This document shows, one piece after another, positions 35,003-43,598 of a DNA stretch of 64,000 bases. Each line of letters opens with the position of its first letter. Within the stretch, counting starts at the first letter, position 1. Source of the stretch: Paenibacillus agricola (lineage in GTDB: Bacteria; Bacillota; Bacilli; Paenibacillales; NBRC-103111); NCBI RefSeq assembly GCF_011440305.1, contig NZ_JAAOIW010000004.1, positions 372,001 through 436,000 on the forward strand, in the 5' to 3' direction. The position numbers and the translations under genes are program-made. Under the pieces are notes generated by a model that saw nothing but the letters and a program-made list of their open reading frames with translations, was not told the DNA's origin and did not search any database.

Positions 35003-35401
35003 CTAACAAAACTCCACGCCATTCGTTTCAATGATTTCATCCTTATTCATCTTGGATTCATAAATCGTTAAATTCTGGTTAACCGCCTCGAAGGCTCTAT
35101 CCAATTCCACTTGTTTTTTATTAAGCTCCAGCTTGTGCGTTTCCAAAATCATTTTTCTTTCCGTTATCGTAGCATCGCCTTGGGCGGTAAGGTCAACCAT
35201 TCGCTTTAAGGAGGCTATGGTCATGCCTGTCGCACGAAAGCAAGACATGAGCTGCATCCAGTCCAAATCCTTTTGCTCAAAAATTCGGTTCCCGTACTGG
35301 TCCCGTTCAATAGAAGGCAATAAGCCTTCTTTCTCATAATAACGTATCGTATGCGAAGCGAGTCCGAGGCATTCTGAAGCTTCTTTCATCGAAAAACCCA
35401 A
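35003..35401 (-). CDS. MerR-family transcriptional regulator
   Basis: This regulator of 132 residues has the MerR HTH at the N-terminus (MKEASECLGLASHTIRYYEKEGLL) and a helical dimerisation region of about 50 residues with MILETHKLELNKKQVELD. The only cysteines are outside classical metal sites, so it is more like stress- or aldehyde-responsive MerR members. The start is uncertain: TTG at 35401 has GGGAG 9 bp before it; TTG at 35410 and ATG at 35389 are alternatives. No target gene is apparent. Confidence 0.85.
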   Translation of the reverse strand: MGFSMKEASECLGLASHTIRYYEKEGLLPSIERDQYGNRIFEQKDLDWMQLMSCFRATGMTIASLKRMVDLTAQGDATITERKMILETHKLELNKKQVELDRAFEAVNQNLTIYESKMNKDEIIETNGVEFC

Positions 35402-35529
35402 TGCTCTCAACTCCCGTCCATGCTATTTTTTAGACCCATGTAATTTCTGCTACCTCATAGTCTACAATAGCTTTGGGTTCCACATAGTTTCCCAAGCCAT
35501 AAGCGCCGTGCTCCCTGCCGAAAAATCTA

Positions 35530-35578
35530 TTATAAAAAAAAGAACCATTAAACAGGTTTCCCCTGTTTAATGGTTCTT
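35530..35578 (-). terminator. Strong terminator downstream of the basic hypothetical gene
   Basis: Perfect 17-bp arms at 35540-35556 and 35562-35578 have a 5-nt loop and are followed on the minus strand by eight T. It would end transcription of the 120-residue gene. Confidence 0.85.
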
Positions 35579-35614
35579 AGTATTGGTCACTGCACTCGAA
35601 TCCCCAAGCATTAT

Positions 35615-35977
35615 TTAAAATCTAGCAACAAAAACCTCAATATCCGCGGGAACGTTTCTAGTAGCTAACAAGTCTCCATCTGCATTTCTTATTCTTAGAA
35701 CATATGACACGGTTGTTAAGGTACTTATCGTACCGAATCTGGCTACTCCGAATTCATCGAAATCGGCTCTTATCGTTGTAGTGCCTCTTGTTAATGTAGC
35801 AGTCCATCCCGTTGTATCGCGAGCTGCGTTACTTAAATTCGTCGCGATAACATGTAGTCTATCAAATGTTTGTCTGATCCTCTTTTTCTTTTTTAATGCA
35901 GATGCCTTCAATTTCTTAACCATCAGGGCCCTTTTCATCATTAGAGCTTTTTTGTTAGTAATTACCAAGTGCTTCAC
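35615..35977 (-). CDS. Hypothetical protein with basic N-terminus and beta-rich C-terminus
   Basis: I do not recognise this 120-residue protein. The first 40 residues are rich in Lys, Met and Ala. The rest reads like alternating beta strands (GWTATLTRGTTTIRADF, SYVLRIRNADGDLLATRNVP), perhaps one Ig-like or jelly-roll domain. The start is doubtful: GTG at 35977 lacks a clear ribosome site, while the ATG at 35923 has AAAAGGG before it and gives 102 residues. It is divergent from an AprX-type protease gene. Confidence 0.6.
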   Translation of the reverse strand: MKHLVITNKKALMMKRALMVKKLKASALKKKKRIRQTFDRLHVIATNLSNAARDTTGWTATLTRGTTTIRADFDEFGVARFGTISTLTTVSYVLRIRNADGDLLATRNVPADIEVFVARF

Positions 35978-36137
35978 CGCTTTCTTGTGGGATACAACAG
36001 TAGATGCACGATACGCGTTTTATGAACCTTACTACTACCTATTTTCAGAGAAAAAATAATAATATTACAGATTACTAGTTACGTACCTACTGGGTCAGCA
36101 AGGCATACAATGACTGGAGAGGTGAGCTATCCAACCA

Positions 36138-37406
36138 ATGAACGGACAAAATTGGCATCAAAAATATAAGGCAATAATCAATCGACCCTTAAGAAAAAGA
36201 CTGCAGCAATCGTATGCTCAAAACGTTAAACCTGCTGTAATTCCCGTCATTATTCAATTTAAGCAAAAAATAAATGCAGTCCAGCTGCACGCATTACAAA
36301 CACATTTAGGCGCCTATACATTTCCGATCAAATGGCGTATCCCCCTGCTCAATTGTGTGGCTTCAAAAATTACAGTGAATTGTCTACGACGGATGTGCAG
36401 CTGGAAAGGGATAAGAAAAATTTATTTGGACGGCATTAAAAAAACATCGCTCTATATAGCGACGCCGTCAATCGGCTCTACCGCTATTAAAAGGCAAAAA
36501 GGGCTTGCCGGAAAAGGGATCAACATCGCCATTATCGACACAGGTGTATTCCCGCACCCAGACCTAACCCGTCCTGTTAACCGGATTGTGGCCTTTAAAG
36601 ATTGGGTCAACCGCAGAAAACGTACGTATGACGATAACGGTCACGGGACACATATCGCAGGGGATGCAGCCGGGAATGGTTGGATGAGCAAAGGAAAATA
36701 CAGAGGCCCTGCCCCTGCTGCTGGAATCGTTGGTGTCAAAGTATTAGATAGGGAAGGCAGCGGATATGACTCCACGATTATTAAGGGAATCGAGTGGTGC
36801 ATTACCAATCGAAAGCGGTTAAGACTGCGGATTCTTTCCATGTCGTTCGGCGGTTCGGTGAATTCCTCTTGCGTAGACGATCCTCTCTGTCAAGCCGTAG
36901 AAAAAGCCGTCCGGGCTGGTCTCACTGTCGTCATCGCAGCCGGAAACAACGGTCCAAGGCGCAATACGATTGAGTCGCCGGGGAACAATCCTTCGGCGAT
37001 TACTGTCGGAGCCGTGGACGATCGCCGCAGCATCGCGCAAGCGGATGACCGCATCGCCTGGTATTCCAGCCGCGGGCCGACTTTGGGCGGAAGGACGAAG
37101 CCGGATCTGGTAGCACCGGGCGAGACGATTATCTCGCTTCGGGCTCCAGGCTCCAAGCTGGATCGAGAGCTTTCTCACCTGCGTGTAGGGAAAGGATACT
37201 TTACGCTATCCGGTACCAGCATCTCTACGCCAATCGTTTCCGGTGCGGCTGCGCAGCTACTGCAGAGTAATCCAGCTCTTTCTCCCATCCAGGTTAAAAC
37301 GATCCTGAAAAAAAACGCGTTTTCTCTGAGGCTGGGAGCTAATACCGAAGGGAGCGGCGAGATCAACATGAGGTTTCTTGGACTTCGCAGCAAGAGAGGA
37401 CGCTAG
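36138..37406 (+). CDS. aprX: Intracellular subtilisin-like S8 serine peptidase (AprX-like)
   Basis: This serine protease of 422 residues has the S8 triad D134 (AIIDTGV), H169 (DDNGHGTHIAGD) and S361 (SGTSISTP), and the oxyanion Asn in AAGNNG. The first about 110 residues look like an inhibitor-I9-type propeptide. No signal peptide is present. The sequence KYRGPAPAAGIVGVKVL...GIEWCI and the size match Bacillus AprX. It is monocistronic and divergent from a small basic protein gene. The propeptide is very basic. Confidence 0.9.
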   Translation: MNGQNWHQKYKAIINRPLRKRLQQSYAQNVKPAVIPVIIQFKQKINAVQLHALQTHLGAYTFPIKWRIPLLNCVASKITVNCLRRMCSWKGIRKIYLDGIKKTSLYIATPSIGSTAIKRQKGLAGKGINIAIIDTGVFPHPDLTRPVNRIVAFKDWVNRRKRTYDDNGHGTHIAGDAAGNGWMSKGKYRGPAPAAGIVGVKVLDREGSGYDSTIIKGIEWCITNRKRLRLRILSMSFGGSVNSSCVDDPLCQAVEKAVRAGLTVVIAAGNNGPRRNTIESPGNNPSAITVGAVDDRRSIAQADDRIAWYSSRGPTLGGRTKPDLVAPGETIISLRAPGSKLDRELSHLRVGKGYFTLSGTSISTPIVSGAAAQLLQSNPALSPIQVKTILKKNAFSLRLGANTEGSGEINMRFLGLRSKRGR

Positions 37407-37471
37407 ATATCGGACTGCGCCTAATAATTGGGGTGAAATTGGGACGTAATCGGGGCGTGTTGGATACGCCC

Positions 37472-38167
37472 TCATTTTTCTTTTGCAGGGGAGATTAATT
37501 CAAGGGGCTTACTTAAGCTCCTCCAACACTCAGGAACATCCTCACGAATTTCAACGTAAACAGCTCGCAGATGCTTGGACACGCCGGTAACCTGGTCTTC
37601 TACAAGCACTTCGCGGACTTCTGAGGCTTTTACCGGTACGGTGTGATTAATGAGGAGCTTGAACTGATCGAGTGGAAGGAACATTGCTGGACTTTTTTTA
37701 TAGGAGCAGTGGATGGGAAAGCGCGGCGAGCTGCCTGAATCATATTTAGACAGCTTTACAGCAGAATCATGCTCAACTAACAAGGAATAAGCATCAAATT
37801 CCAATACAGCAAATCCCCCCTCCGGCTCTCTTCGCATGTAGGTACCGATCATTTTCTGGCAGTCTCTTAAGGTGGGCCACAAAAATACATGCCGATCCAA
37901 GCAAGCGCGGAATTCTTCCTGGGTGGTAGAAGCATCGATCATGCTGTTCGCAATCCTCAGATGTGCATTTATTGTCACCCAATTTCCACCAAAGTCCACT
38001 CGCTCTGCCACTAATCGGCGCTCTCCTGTGAAATCCGGGTTGATTCGGTGACTCGAAAATAGAGCGTCGAAATGCGCAATGGCAGCCAAATTATCCACCC
38101 TTGTAAAATGAAACAGAGACTGCCGGCTTTTTGTTTTGGTTATGGCAGCTACGATTGCATGATTCAT
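37472..38167 (-). CDS. DUF7002/DarT-like protein with ADP-ribosyltransferase-type fold (uncertain)
   Basis: The 231-residue protein begins with SLFHFTRVDNLAAIAHFDALFS, the H-x-T...L..I pattern of DarT-like and related ADP-ribosyltransferase-fold proteins, and continues with RHVFLWPTL near residue 92, which resembles DUF7002. A catalytic Glu cannot be pinned down by eye. No antitoxin-like macrodomain gene lies next to it, so a toxin-antitoxin reading is unsupported. It is convergent with aprX and monocistronic. Confidence 0.55.
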   Translation of the reverse strand: MNHAIVAAITKTKSRQSLFHFTRVDNLAAIAHFDALFSSHRINPDFTGERRLVAERVDFGGNWVTINAHLRIANSMIDASTTQEEFRACLDRHVFLWPTLRDCQKMIGTYMRREPEGGFAVLEFDAYSLLVEHDSAVKLSKYDSGSSPRFPIHCSYKKSPAMFLPLDQFKLLINHTVPVKASEVREVLVEDQVTGVSKHLRAVYVEIREDVPECWRSLSKPLELISPAKEK

Positions 38168-38219
38168 GGTTCGGCTCCTTCACGTATGCGGATTCATTGT
38201 AGTATGCTCATTTCATAGA

Positions 38220-38258
38220 CAAAAAAAGCCCCACACTTTGTTGCAAAGTGAGAGACTC
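38220..38258 (-). terminator. Terminator after the 149-residue hypothetical gene
   Basis: A CACTTTG/CAAAGTG core is extended by G-U pairs to about 14 bp and followed on the minus strand by GGGGCTTTTTTT. It lies just past the gene ending at 38278. Confidence 0.7.
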
Positions 38259-38277
38259 CTACTTCATTGCTGGATGT

Positions 38278-38727
38278 TTATTTAACGGCCGGAACCGGAA
38301 TAACACGCAAGGAATTAAAATAGTTCAAGAATATACAAAGATGATGAAATTTATACATGTAATCAGCGGCGGAGCCAGCATACTTCTCATGGCTAAAAAT
38401 TTGGTGCAGCTCCCATGAGCTCGAATACATATGCTGCAATACGTCATCTTCTGTCTTCGGCTTATGTAAATCCATACCATGTGAGATTTCGAATTCTTCT
38501 ATGATTTGACCTTTATAGTAAGGAAAAATATTTATAGAACCACCGATCTTCTCAGAATAGGCAATACCTGTATGCTCATATGGGAGCCATAGGAGATTAG
38601 TTATACGATCTTGCAACTGCATGGTGTAGGCTAAACCGTGGTGCAAAGGAACAGGATTCAGGGAATTGGGAACTTCTTTGGCTTTGATTTTTTTCCAAAG
38701 GTTCTCCAAGAAATTGGTTGGATACAC
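38278..38727 (-). CDS. Hypothetical protein, 149 residues
   Basis: I do not recognise a family for this cytosolic protein. It is rich in aromatic residues and His, with HHGLAYTMQLQDRITNLLWLPYEHTGIAYSE and a C-terminal helical FHHLCIFLNYFNSLRV. It has no signal or membrane segment and no operon partner, but does have its own terminator. Confidence 0.65.
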   Translation of the reverse strand: MYPTNFLENLWKKIKAKEVPNSLNPVPLHHGLAYTMQLQDRITNLLWLPYEHTGIAYSEKIGGSINIFPYYKGQIIEEFEISHGMDLHKPKTEDDVLQHMYSSSWELHQIFSHEKYAGSAADYMYKFHHLCIFLNYFNSLRVIPVPAVK

Positions 38728-38797
38728 GCAGGCTCACTCCATAGTCGTTATAGGACTATTTTATCACCTGATTGCATAAATCGCTAATGATATTACA

Positions 38798-39286
38798 TCA
38801 TAAATCATTTTTGCCATAATATTTAGTAAGCTCCACCAAAAAACTTTTAATAATCTCCAGCTCTGCCTCCTTATATGGATTAATGAATTGCAAGAATTGC
38901 TCCTGTGCTTTCAAATGTAGCTCTTCATGCCCGATGAACAGCTTTTTACCCGAGGGAGTGAGACGGAAAAATATTTCCTTTTTATTGTCGTTTAATTGAG
39001 TTTTACGTAGCCAGCCTGCCTTTAGCAGCTTCGTGGTCACCTTGGAGATATTGCCTTTGCTTAATTCCATTTTATCAGCTATTGAGGTTAACTTGATCGG
39101 CTCATTATGTCCGATGCAAGCAATGACATGGATATCCGTCATATTCATAGGAGCTTCAACAGTAACCGTCTTGCGAAGCTCCTCCAAAAAAGCGCTGCTT
39201 TCCTTATCCTCATATTGCTCCATCTGATGGAGAAATTTGATAAAAAGCTCATGTATATGATACCTGCTCATTGAATACTGTTCCAT
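38798..39286 (-). CDS. MarR-family transcriptional regulator
   Basis: This winged-helix regulator of 162 residues has the HTH in IKLTSIADKMELSKGNISKVTTKLLKAGWL and the wing in NDNKKEIFFRLTPSGK. Its gene lies 34 bp after the nitroreductase on the same strand, so the two form an operon. Two palindromes of TTTCA-TGAAA type upstream are the likely operator for autoregulation. No OhrR-type N-terminal Cys is seen. Confidence 0.92.
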   Translation of the reverse strand: MEQYSMSRYHIHELFIKFLHQMEQYEDKESSAFLEELRKTVTVEAPMNMTDIHVIACIGHNEPIKLTSIADKMELSKGNISKVTTKLLKAGWLRKTQLNDNKKEIFFRLTPSGKKLFIGHEELHLKAQEQFLQFINPYKEAELEIIKSFLVELTKYYGKNDL

Positions 39287-39320
39287 GAAAGCCCCGCTCC
39301 TTTGTATGTAGCTCCTTCCA

Positions 39321-39881
39321 TTATAACAAAGTTAGCTTCTTTTCCGCAGAGGTACGCGACTTGGGCTTAGGAGCTTTATCAAAATAACCCATATGTAGCA
39401 CCCCAACAATTCGCTCATTGGCCTGCACGCCTACACCCTGGCAAAATAGCGGGGAACGGATGAATTCCATCGTAGACCAGATCATCCCTAATTGCTGCTC
39501 CCACGCCAGCAGCTGAAAGTTTTGAATCAAGCAGCATATAGCGGCGTAGTCCTCCTCTTGCTTATGCTCGTCTTTATCCTCACGCATCACAACAATTAAG
39601 TTGGCTGGAATCTGGCTATATTTATGCTTCATCAGCTGCTTTAACTTGGCAGGCAATAGCTTCACGCGCTTCAAATGGCTTAATGATGCAAGCATTAAAT
39701 CGGCCATTTTCACCTTCGCCTCATTCCGCTCAACCACTATAAAGCGCCATGGCTCGCGCAGGCCGTGATTGGGAGCCCAGACTGCATCGTTAAGCAACCG
39801 CAGAATCAAGTCTACCGGCACCTGCTGCTCTCTAAACTGACGGATACTCCGTCTTTCTCTAATCGTATGGGCGATGCTCAT
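39321..39881 (-). CDS. Nitroreductase-family FMN oxidoreductase
   Basis: This nitroreductase-fold flavoprotein of 186 residues begins TIRERRSIRQF (FMN phosphate contacts), continues DAVWAPNHGLREPWRFIVV, and has a C-terminal GVLHMGYFDKAPKPKSR. It should reduce nitro- or quinone compounds with NAD(P)H. The ATG at 39881 has GGAGGAAACG before it and is chosen over a start 12 codons upstream. It is the first gene of the operon with marR, suggesting drug- or redox-induced expression. Confidence 0.9.
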   Translation of the reverse strand: MSIAHTIRERRSIRQFREQQVPVDLILRLLNDAVWAPNHGLREPWRFIVVERNEAKVKMADLMLASLSHLKRVKLLPAKLKQLMKHKYSQIPANLIVVMREDKDEHKQEEDYAAICCLIQNFQLLAWEQQLGMIWSTMEFIRSPLFCQGVGVQANERIVGVLHMGYFDKAPKPKSRTSAEKKLTLL

Positions 39882-39970
39882 CGTTTCCTCCACCTCTCTT
39901 GGGTTTGGTGCATGCATAAACTGTGTTCATGGGCTTCCTCTGGTGCTTGGAAAATGCTTGCAGATTAATA

Positions 39971-39992
39971 ATTTGTTTCATATGAAACAAAT
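39971..39992. promoter_or_regulatory. Palindromic operator, proximal site (probably for MarR)
   Basis: A perfect 22-bp palindrome with core TGTTTCATATGAAACA lies about 90 bp before the nitroreductase start. It sits just downstream of a -10-like TATATT (39994-39999, minus strand) and a TTGCGG -35-like element (40016-40021), so bound repressor would block initiation. Confidence 0.75.
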
Positions 39993-40080
39993 AATATAAA
40001 GATAATGGCTCATTACCGCAATCGGCGCTGCGATTTACACCACCATTTTGAAGGTTTTATAAAACGATTTAAAACATAAT

Positions 40081-40100
40081 ATAGTTTCACATGAAACAAT
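40081..40100. promoter_or_regulatory. Palindromic operator, distal site
   Basis: GTTTCA-CA-TGAAAC with flanking AT bases repeats the proximal palindrome with small changes, 109 bp centre to centre from it. The rest of 39882-40256 contains no gene. Confidence 0.65.
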
Positions 40101-40186
40101 TTTATCATACTGCGAATCTATTCATCAGTCAAACCCATTATTTGACGAGAAGCACATGACTGGTGCAGCATGTAACCCTACAAGCA

Positions 40187-40220
40187 AAAGCCGGAGCAGC
40201 TAACGGCTGTTCTCCGGCTT
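40187..40220 (-). terminator. Terminator after the dipeptidase gene
   Basis: AAGCCGGAG and CTCCGGCTT form a GC-rich stem with an inner CAGC...GCTG pair and TTTTG on the minus strand after it. Confidence 0.7.
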
Positions 40221-40256
40221 GGCTTATTCATTGGCTAACAAGATTTGAGGCAAAGC

Positions 40257-41627
40257 CTATTTATCCTTTTCAGCCAATAGCTGTAGAAACGTTGTAATCG
40301 TAAGCAGGCCGTAATCGAAATTTTCCAGGTTGAAATGCTCATTGGGCGCATGCAGGTTTTCGTCCGGCAGCCCAAATCCCATCAGCACCACCGGAACCGA
40401 TAGCAAGCGGGAGAAAGCTTCGACAATGGGAATCGATCCGCCGTCTTTAGTGAATACAGGACGCTTGCCATAAACGCTTTCGTAAGCATCGGCTGCTTTT
40501 TGCAGGACAGGTGTAGCGGGATCAATCGTGAACGGGTTGCCCTTTTCCAATTGCTTAACGGTTAGCCTAGCACCCGTTGGCACATGCGCCAGCAAATGGC
40601 GTTCGATCTTGTCCAAAATATCCTGCGGCTTCTGGGTTCCAACCAGCCGGCTCGTGATCTTGGCAATCGCCTCGCGCGGAATGACCGTCTTTGTCCCTTC
40701 GCCTTGGAAGCCGCCATACAATCCATTGATCTCAAGAGTCGGACGTGCGCCGATTCGCTCCACAAACGAATAACCGTCTTCGCCGTACATCGCATCAAGC
40801 CCGAGTTCCTGCTTCAGCTTCTCTTCATCGAAGGCGAGCTTGGTGAATTCGTCCCGTTCCATGGCGGACAGGCCCGGCACATCGTCATAGAAGCCCGCTA
40901 CAGCTACGCGGCCTTGCTTATCGTGCAGCGAATCCAACAGCGAGACGATCGCATGCAGCGCATTCGGGACACCGCCGCCGAAGGAGCCGGAGTGGAGATC
41001 CGTGTTCGCAGTTGTGATCGATATCTGCATCGAGCATAATCCGCGTAGCCCCGTGCTGATCGCGGGACGCCCCTTCTCCAACAAGGACGTATCAGAGATT
41101 AGCACGTAATCGGCTGCCAGCATGTCCCGATTTTGTTCCAAGAATGCGGGTAGATTAGGACTGCCAATCTCCTCCTCGCCTTCGATGCAGAACTTTACAT
41201 TAACAGGGAGAGGCAATCCCTGCGCCAGGAAGGCTTCTACAGCTTTGATGTGGAGAAACAGCTGCCCTTTGTCATCGGTAGCTCCTCGGGCATACAGCTT
41301 TCCGTCACGAATATTCGGCTCGAAGGGCGGCGTTTCCCACAGATGAAGCGGATCAACGGGCTGGACATCATAATGGCCGTAAACGAGCACCGTCGGCAAA
41401 TTTGTGTCGCGCAGATAATCGGCGTAAACAACGGGATGCCCTTTAGTTTCGCGAATCGAAACATGTTCGAGACCGGCGAGGCGCAGCGCGTCCGACAGCC
41501 ATTCGGCAGCCCGGCTTACATCTTGCTTATGGGCAGATAACGCCGAAATACTCGGAATGGATAACCATTCCTTTAACTCCTGCAAGTGCTGTGTTTTGCG
41601 GCTTTCGAAATACGATTGAAACGTCAT
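40257..41627 (-). CDS. M20-family metallodipeptidase
   Basis: This zinc dipeptidase of 456 residues (ArgE/DapE/CNDP superfamily) has metal motifs GHYDVQPVDP, GATDDKGQ, EGEEEIGSPNL (catalytic Glu pair), and the C-terminal His in ENLHAPNEHF. A dimerisation domain is inserted at about 190-330. The ATG at 41627 has GGGGGAG before it; the in-frame extension upstream is rejected. It hydrolyses dipeptides in the cytosol. It is monocistronic. Confidence 0.93.
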   Translation of the reverse strand: MTFQSYFESRKTQHLQELKEWLSIPSISALSAHKQDVSRAAEWLSDALRLAGLEHVSIRETKGHPVVYADYLRDTNLPTVLVYGHYDVQPVDPLHLWETPPFEPNIRDGKLYARGATDDKGQLFLHIKAVEAFLAQGLPLPVNVKFCIEGEEEIGSPNLPAFLEQNRDMLAADYVLISDTSLLEKGRPAISTGLRGLCSMQISITTANTDLHSGSFGGGVPNALHAIVSLLDSLHDKQGRVAVAGFYDDVPGLSAMERDEFTKLAFDEEKLKQELGLDAMYGEDGYSFVERIGARPTLEINGLYGGFQGEGTKTVIPREAIAKITSRLVGTQKPQDILDKIERHLLAHVPTGARLTVKQLEKGNPFTIDPATPVLQKAADAYESVYGKRPVFTKDGGSIPIVEAFSRLLSVPVVLMGFGLPDENLHAPNEHFNLENFDYGLLTITTFLQLLAEKDK

Positions 41628-41723
41628 GGTTCTCCCCCTAACTAAGAGTGATGGAATATGGTTCTCCCCATTTCCTATCATATTCCAGCGTGAAAAGCAA
41701 ACTTTACGTGGAAGTTGCCCGCA

Positions 41724-42935
41724 TTACAGCAGCTTTTTATAATCGCTTTCCATAATTTGCTTCACCAAAATGGGCCATTGGGGGTTGGCCTGGCAATATT
41801 TTCTGGCCACCTTCTCTATACTCGTATAACCCTTATCGACATAATGCTCAGATATCAGCTGTCCGAATTTCTGGACACTATCTCCCTTGGTTTCGAAGCT
41901 AAAGGCTTTATTGTAAGCATCATTGTCAATGGCGTTTAATCCGAACATATTGTTTTTATTGCGGGCGATTAAGCTTTTTCCGTGACCGCTTTCAAGCTTC
42001 ATCACAGCAATGGTGAAATACGCGTTAATCCCATATTCCTGCTCAACCTCTAATATCGCTTTTTCCAGCTCATAGCCTGAGAGGGCAGTTCCTTCAAAAA
42101 TTTGGGCAATATGTTCTTCTGTAAGGCTGGATGTGGAATTCACCATAGACGTTGGTTTAATGGGAGCCTTAGCCGAATCTCCGCTTCCGTCCTCTTCTGG
42201 CTCTGCTGACATCTCTCCTGTCCCATTCACCGCTATTTCCCAAGCTTTAGTGGCTGTTATCTCTTCGGCTGGATGTTGGACGGATAGCACCTTTACCCGT
42301 GCCGACTCCTTCATGGAATCTTCAGTTGTGCTCGGTTCAACCAATTCACCTGCTTCACGAGCACCACTTGGACCACTGAGCAGCTTGGCATACTTCGCGG
42401 AGACATATCCCGCAAGCTTAAGCTTGAGCCAGCCATTGTCGGATACTTCGACGACTTCAAGTACGCTTCCTCTTTGGACGACCTCAATAATTTCCGTTGC
42501 CGCATCTGCATAAGCACGTACATTGAGCAAATACGCTGTAACCTCATATTGGGCAACGGCTGGCGCTAACGGTTTACCGTTTTGCTGCATAACATTGATT
42601 TCTGCCATGTTTAACTCCGGCTGTCTATTAACCTCAAAGGCTCTGTTTAAGTCAGCAGTTGGAGCTTGTACAAGAGATGGGAGTCCGTTAACAATAATTG
42701 GTTCGGACGGCACCGTATTTGATGTTGGCGGCACACTTGGCGTGAGTTGTGTAGCTGGTATGGATGATTCAGTTGCAATCGTTAATGTGGACGGCGTCAA
42801 TGTCGGAGATTGATGAGAAAATATGTACGAAGGATGATTATTGCTGTCATCAACGTTAATACCCATGCCCATGGTGAAAATCACGGTTACGCTTAACAAG
42901 AAAGCATTTAATTTCCATTTTAACATACTACGCAT
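41724..42935 (-). CDS. Secreted SH3b/glucosaminidase-domain protein (GH73-like)
   Basis: This 403-residue protein has an N-terminal membrane/signal helix (about 5-24), a Pro/Thr/Ser-rich linker, a bacterial SH3 domain at about 130-190 (YLLNVRAYADAATEIIEVVQRG...GWLKLKLAGYVS) and a C-terminal glucosaminidase domain with AVMKLESGHGKS and NNMFGLNA. The Glu in LESG is the likely catalytic residue. It would cut peptidoglycan glycan strands. The ATG at 42935 has GAGGTG 6 bp upstream. Confidence 0.88.
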   Translation of the reverse strand: MRSMLKWKLNAFLLSVTVIFTMGMGINVDDSNNHPSYIFSHQSPTLTPSTLTIATESSIPATQLTPSVPPTSNTVPSEPIIVNGLPSLVQAPTADLNRAFEVNRQPELNMAEINVMQQNGKPLAPAVAQYEVTAYLLNVRAYADAATEIIEVVQRGSVLEVVEVSDNGWLKLKLAGYVSAKYAKLLSGPSGAREAGELVEPSTTEDSMKESARVKVLSVQHPAEEITATKAWEIAVNGTGEMSAEPEEDGSGDSAKAPIKPTSMVNSTSSLTEEHIAQIFEGTALSGYELEKAILEVEQEYGINAYFTIAVMKLESGHGKSLIARNKNNMFGLNAIDNDAYNKAFSFETKGDSVQKFGQLISEHYVDKGYTSIEKVARKYCQANPQWPILVKQIMESDYKKLL

Positions 42936-43269
42936 CTGTAGCACCTCTTTCATAGAATAATAGGCTACATTGATTGTACATAAATGTAATCAAGAAGCCT
43001 GTCAGTTTATCAGTGACTATTTAGATGATAATTGTCAGAATAATAAATAATCGATAGCTCCAGTAAATTTTATGTCCAAACCCTTGCAAAAAATGAAATA
43101 AAAAAACTGCCTAGCACGCCAATAATGGCATATTAAGCATTTTGATGGATTATAAGCGTCCTTCCGCACTGTGCACTTTTGGCATATTTTAAATTACTTT
43201 GACAGATAGAGTAATGTATGTTAACTTTACTCTAGCAGATAGAGTAATCTTGAACACAGGAGGAACATC
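42936..43269 (+). promoter_or_regulatory. PadR-operon promoter region with repeated AGATAGAGTAAT
   Basis: Most of this gap is featureless. At 43199-43204 is TTGACA, and AGATAGAGTAAT occurs at 43204-43215 and 43238-43249 with an inverted TTACTCTA between them (about 43227-43234). This arrangement over the probable core promoter is a candidate PadR operator. Confidence 0.5.
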
Positions 43270-43596
43270 ATGATTCGTAGCGATATGATTCGCGGGCATT
43301 TGGATGCCATTATTTTGCGGCTTATTTACGAGAAAGACCAATATGGTTATGAAATATCCAAAGAAATCAGCCTGCGGACAAATGAGCGTTTCCAGATTAA
43401 AGAAGCTACCTTATATGCCGTATTTCAAAGACTGGAGCGCAGGGAATTAATTGAATCGTATTTCGGGGATGTTTCCCATGGCGGCAAAAGAAGGTATTAC
43501 ACTATCACCAAGCTCGGGAAGGCTTATTTTAAAGAAACCGTTGAGGAATGGCGTGAAATCAAGGCAATCGTAGATATTTTTATGGAGGGGTTATGA
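43270..43596 (+). CDS. PadR-family transcriptional regulator
   Basis: This winged-helix repressor of 108 residues has the PadR pattern GHLDAIILRLIYEKDQYGYEISKEIS and a wing at HGGKRRYYTIT. It leads an operon: its stop lies 2 bp before the next start. AGGAGG precedes its ATG. PadR members of this kind usually repress the following membrane-protein genes. Confidence 0.93.
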   Translation: MIRSDMIRGHLDAIILRLIYEKDQYGYEISKEISLRTNERFQIKEATLYAVFQRLERRELIESYFGDVSHGGKRRYYTITKLGKAYFKETVEEWREIKAIVDIFMEGL

Positions 43597-43598
43597 GG

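Noticed and set aside
37472-38727. A toxin-antitoxin pair formed by the DarT-like protein and the 149-residue protein
   Set aside because: The genes are 110 bp apart with a terminator between them, and the second protein shows no macrodomain or known antitoxin features.
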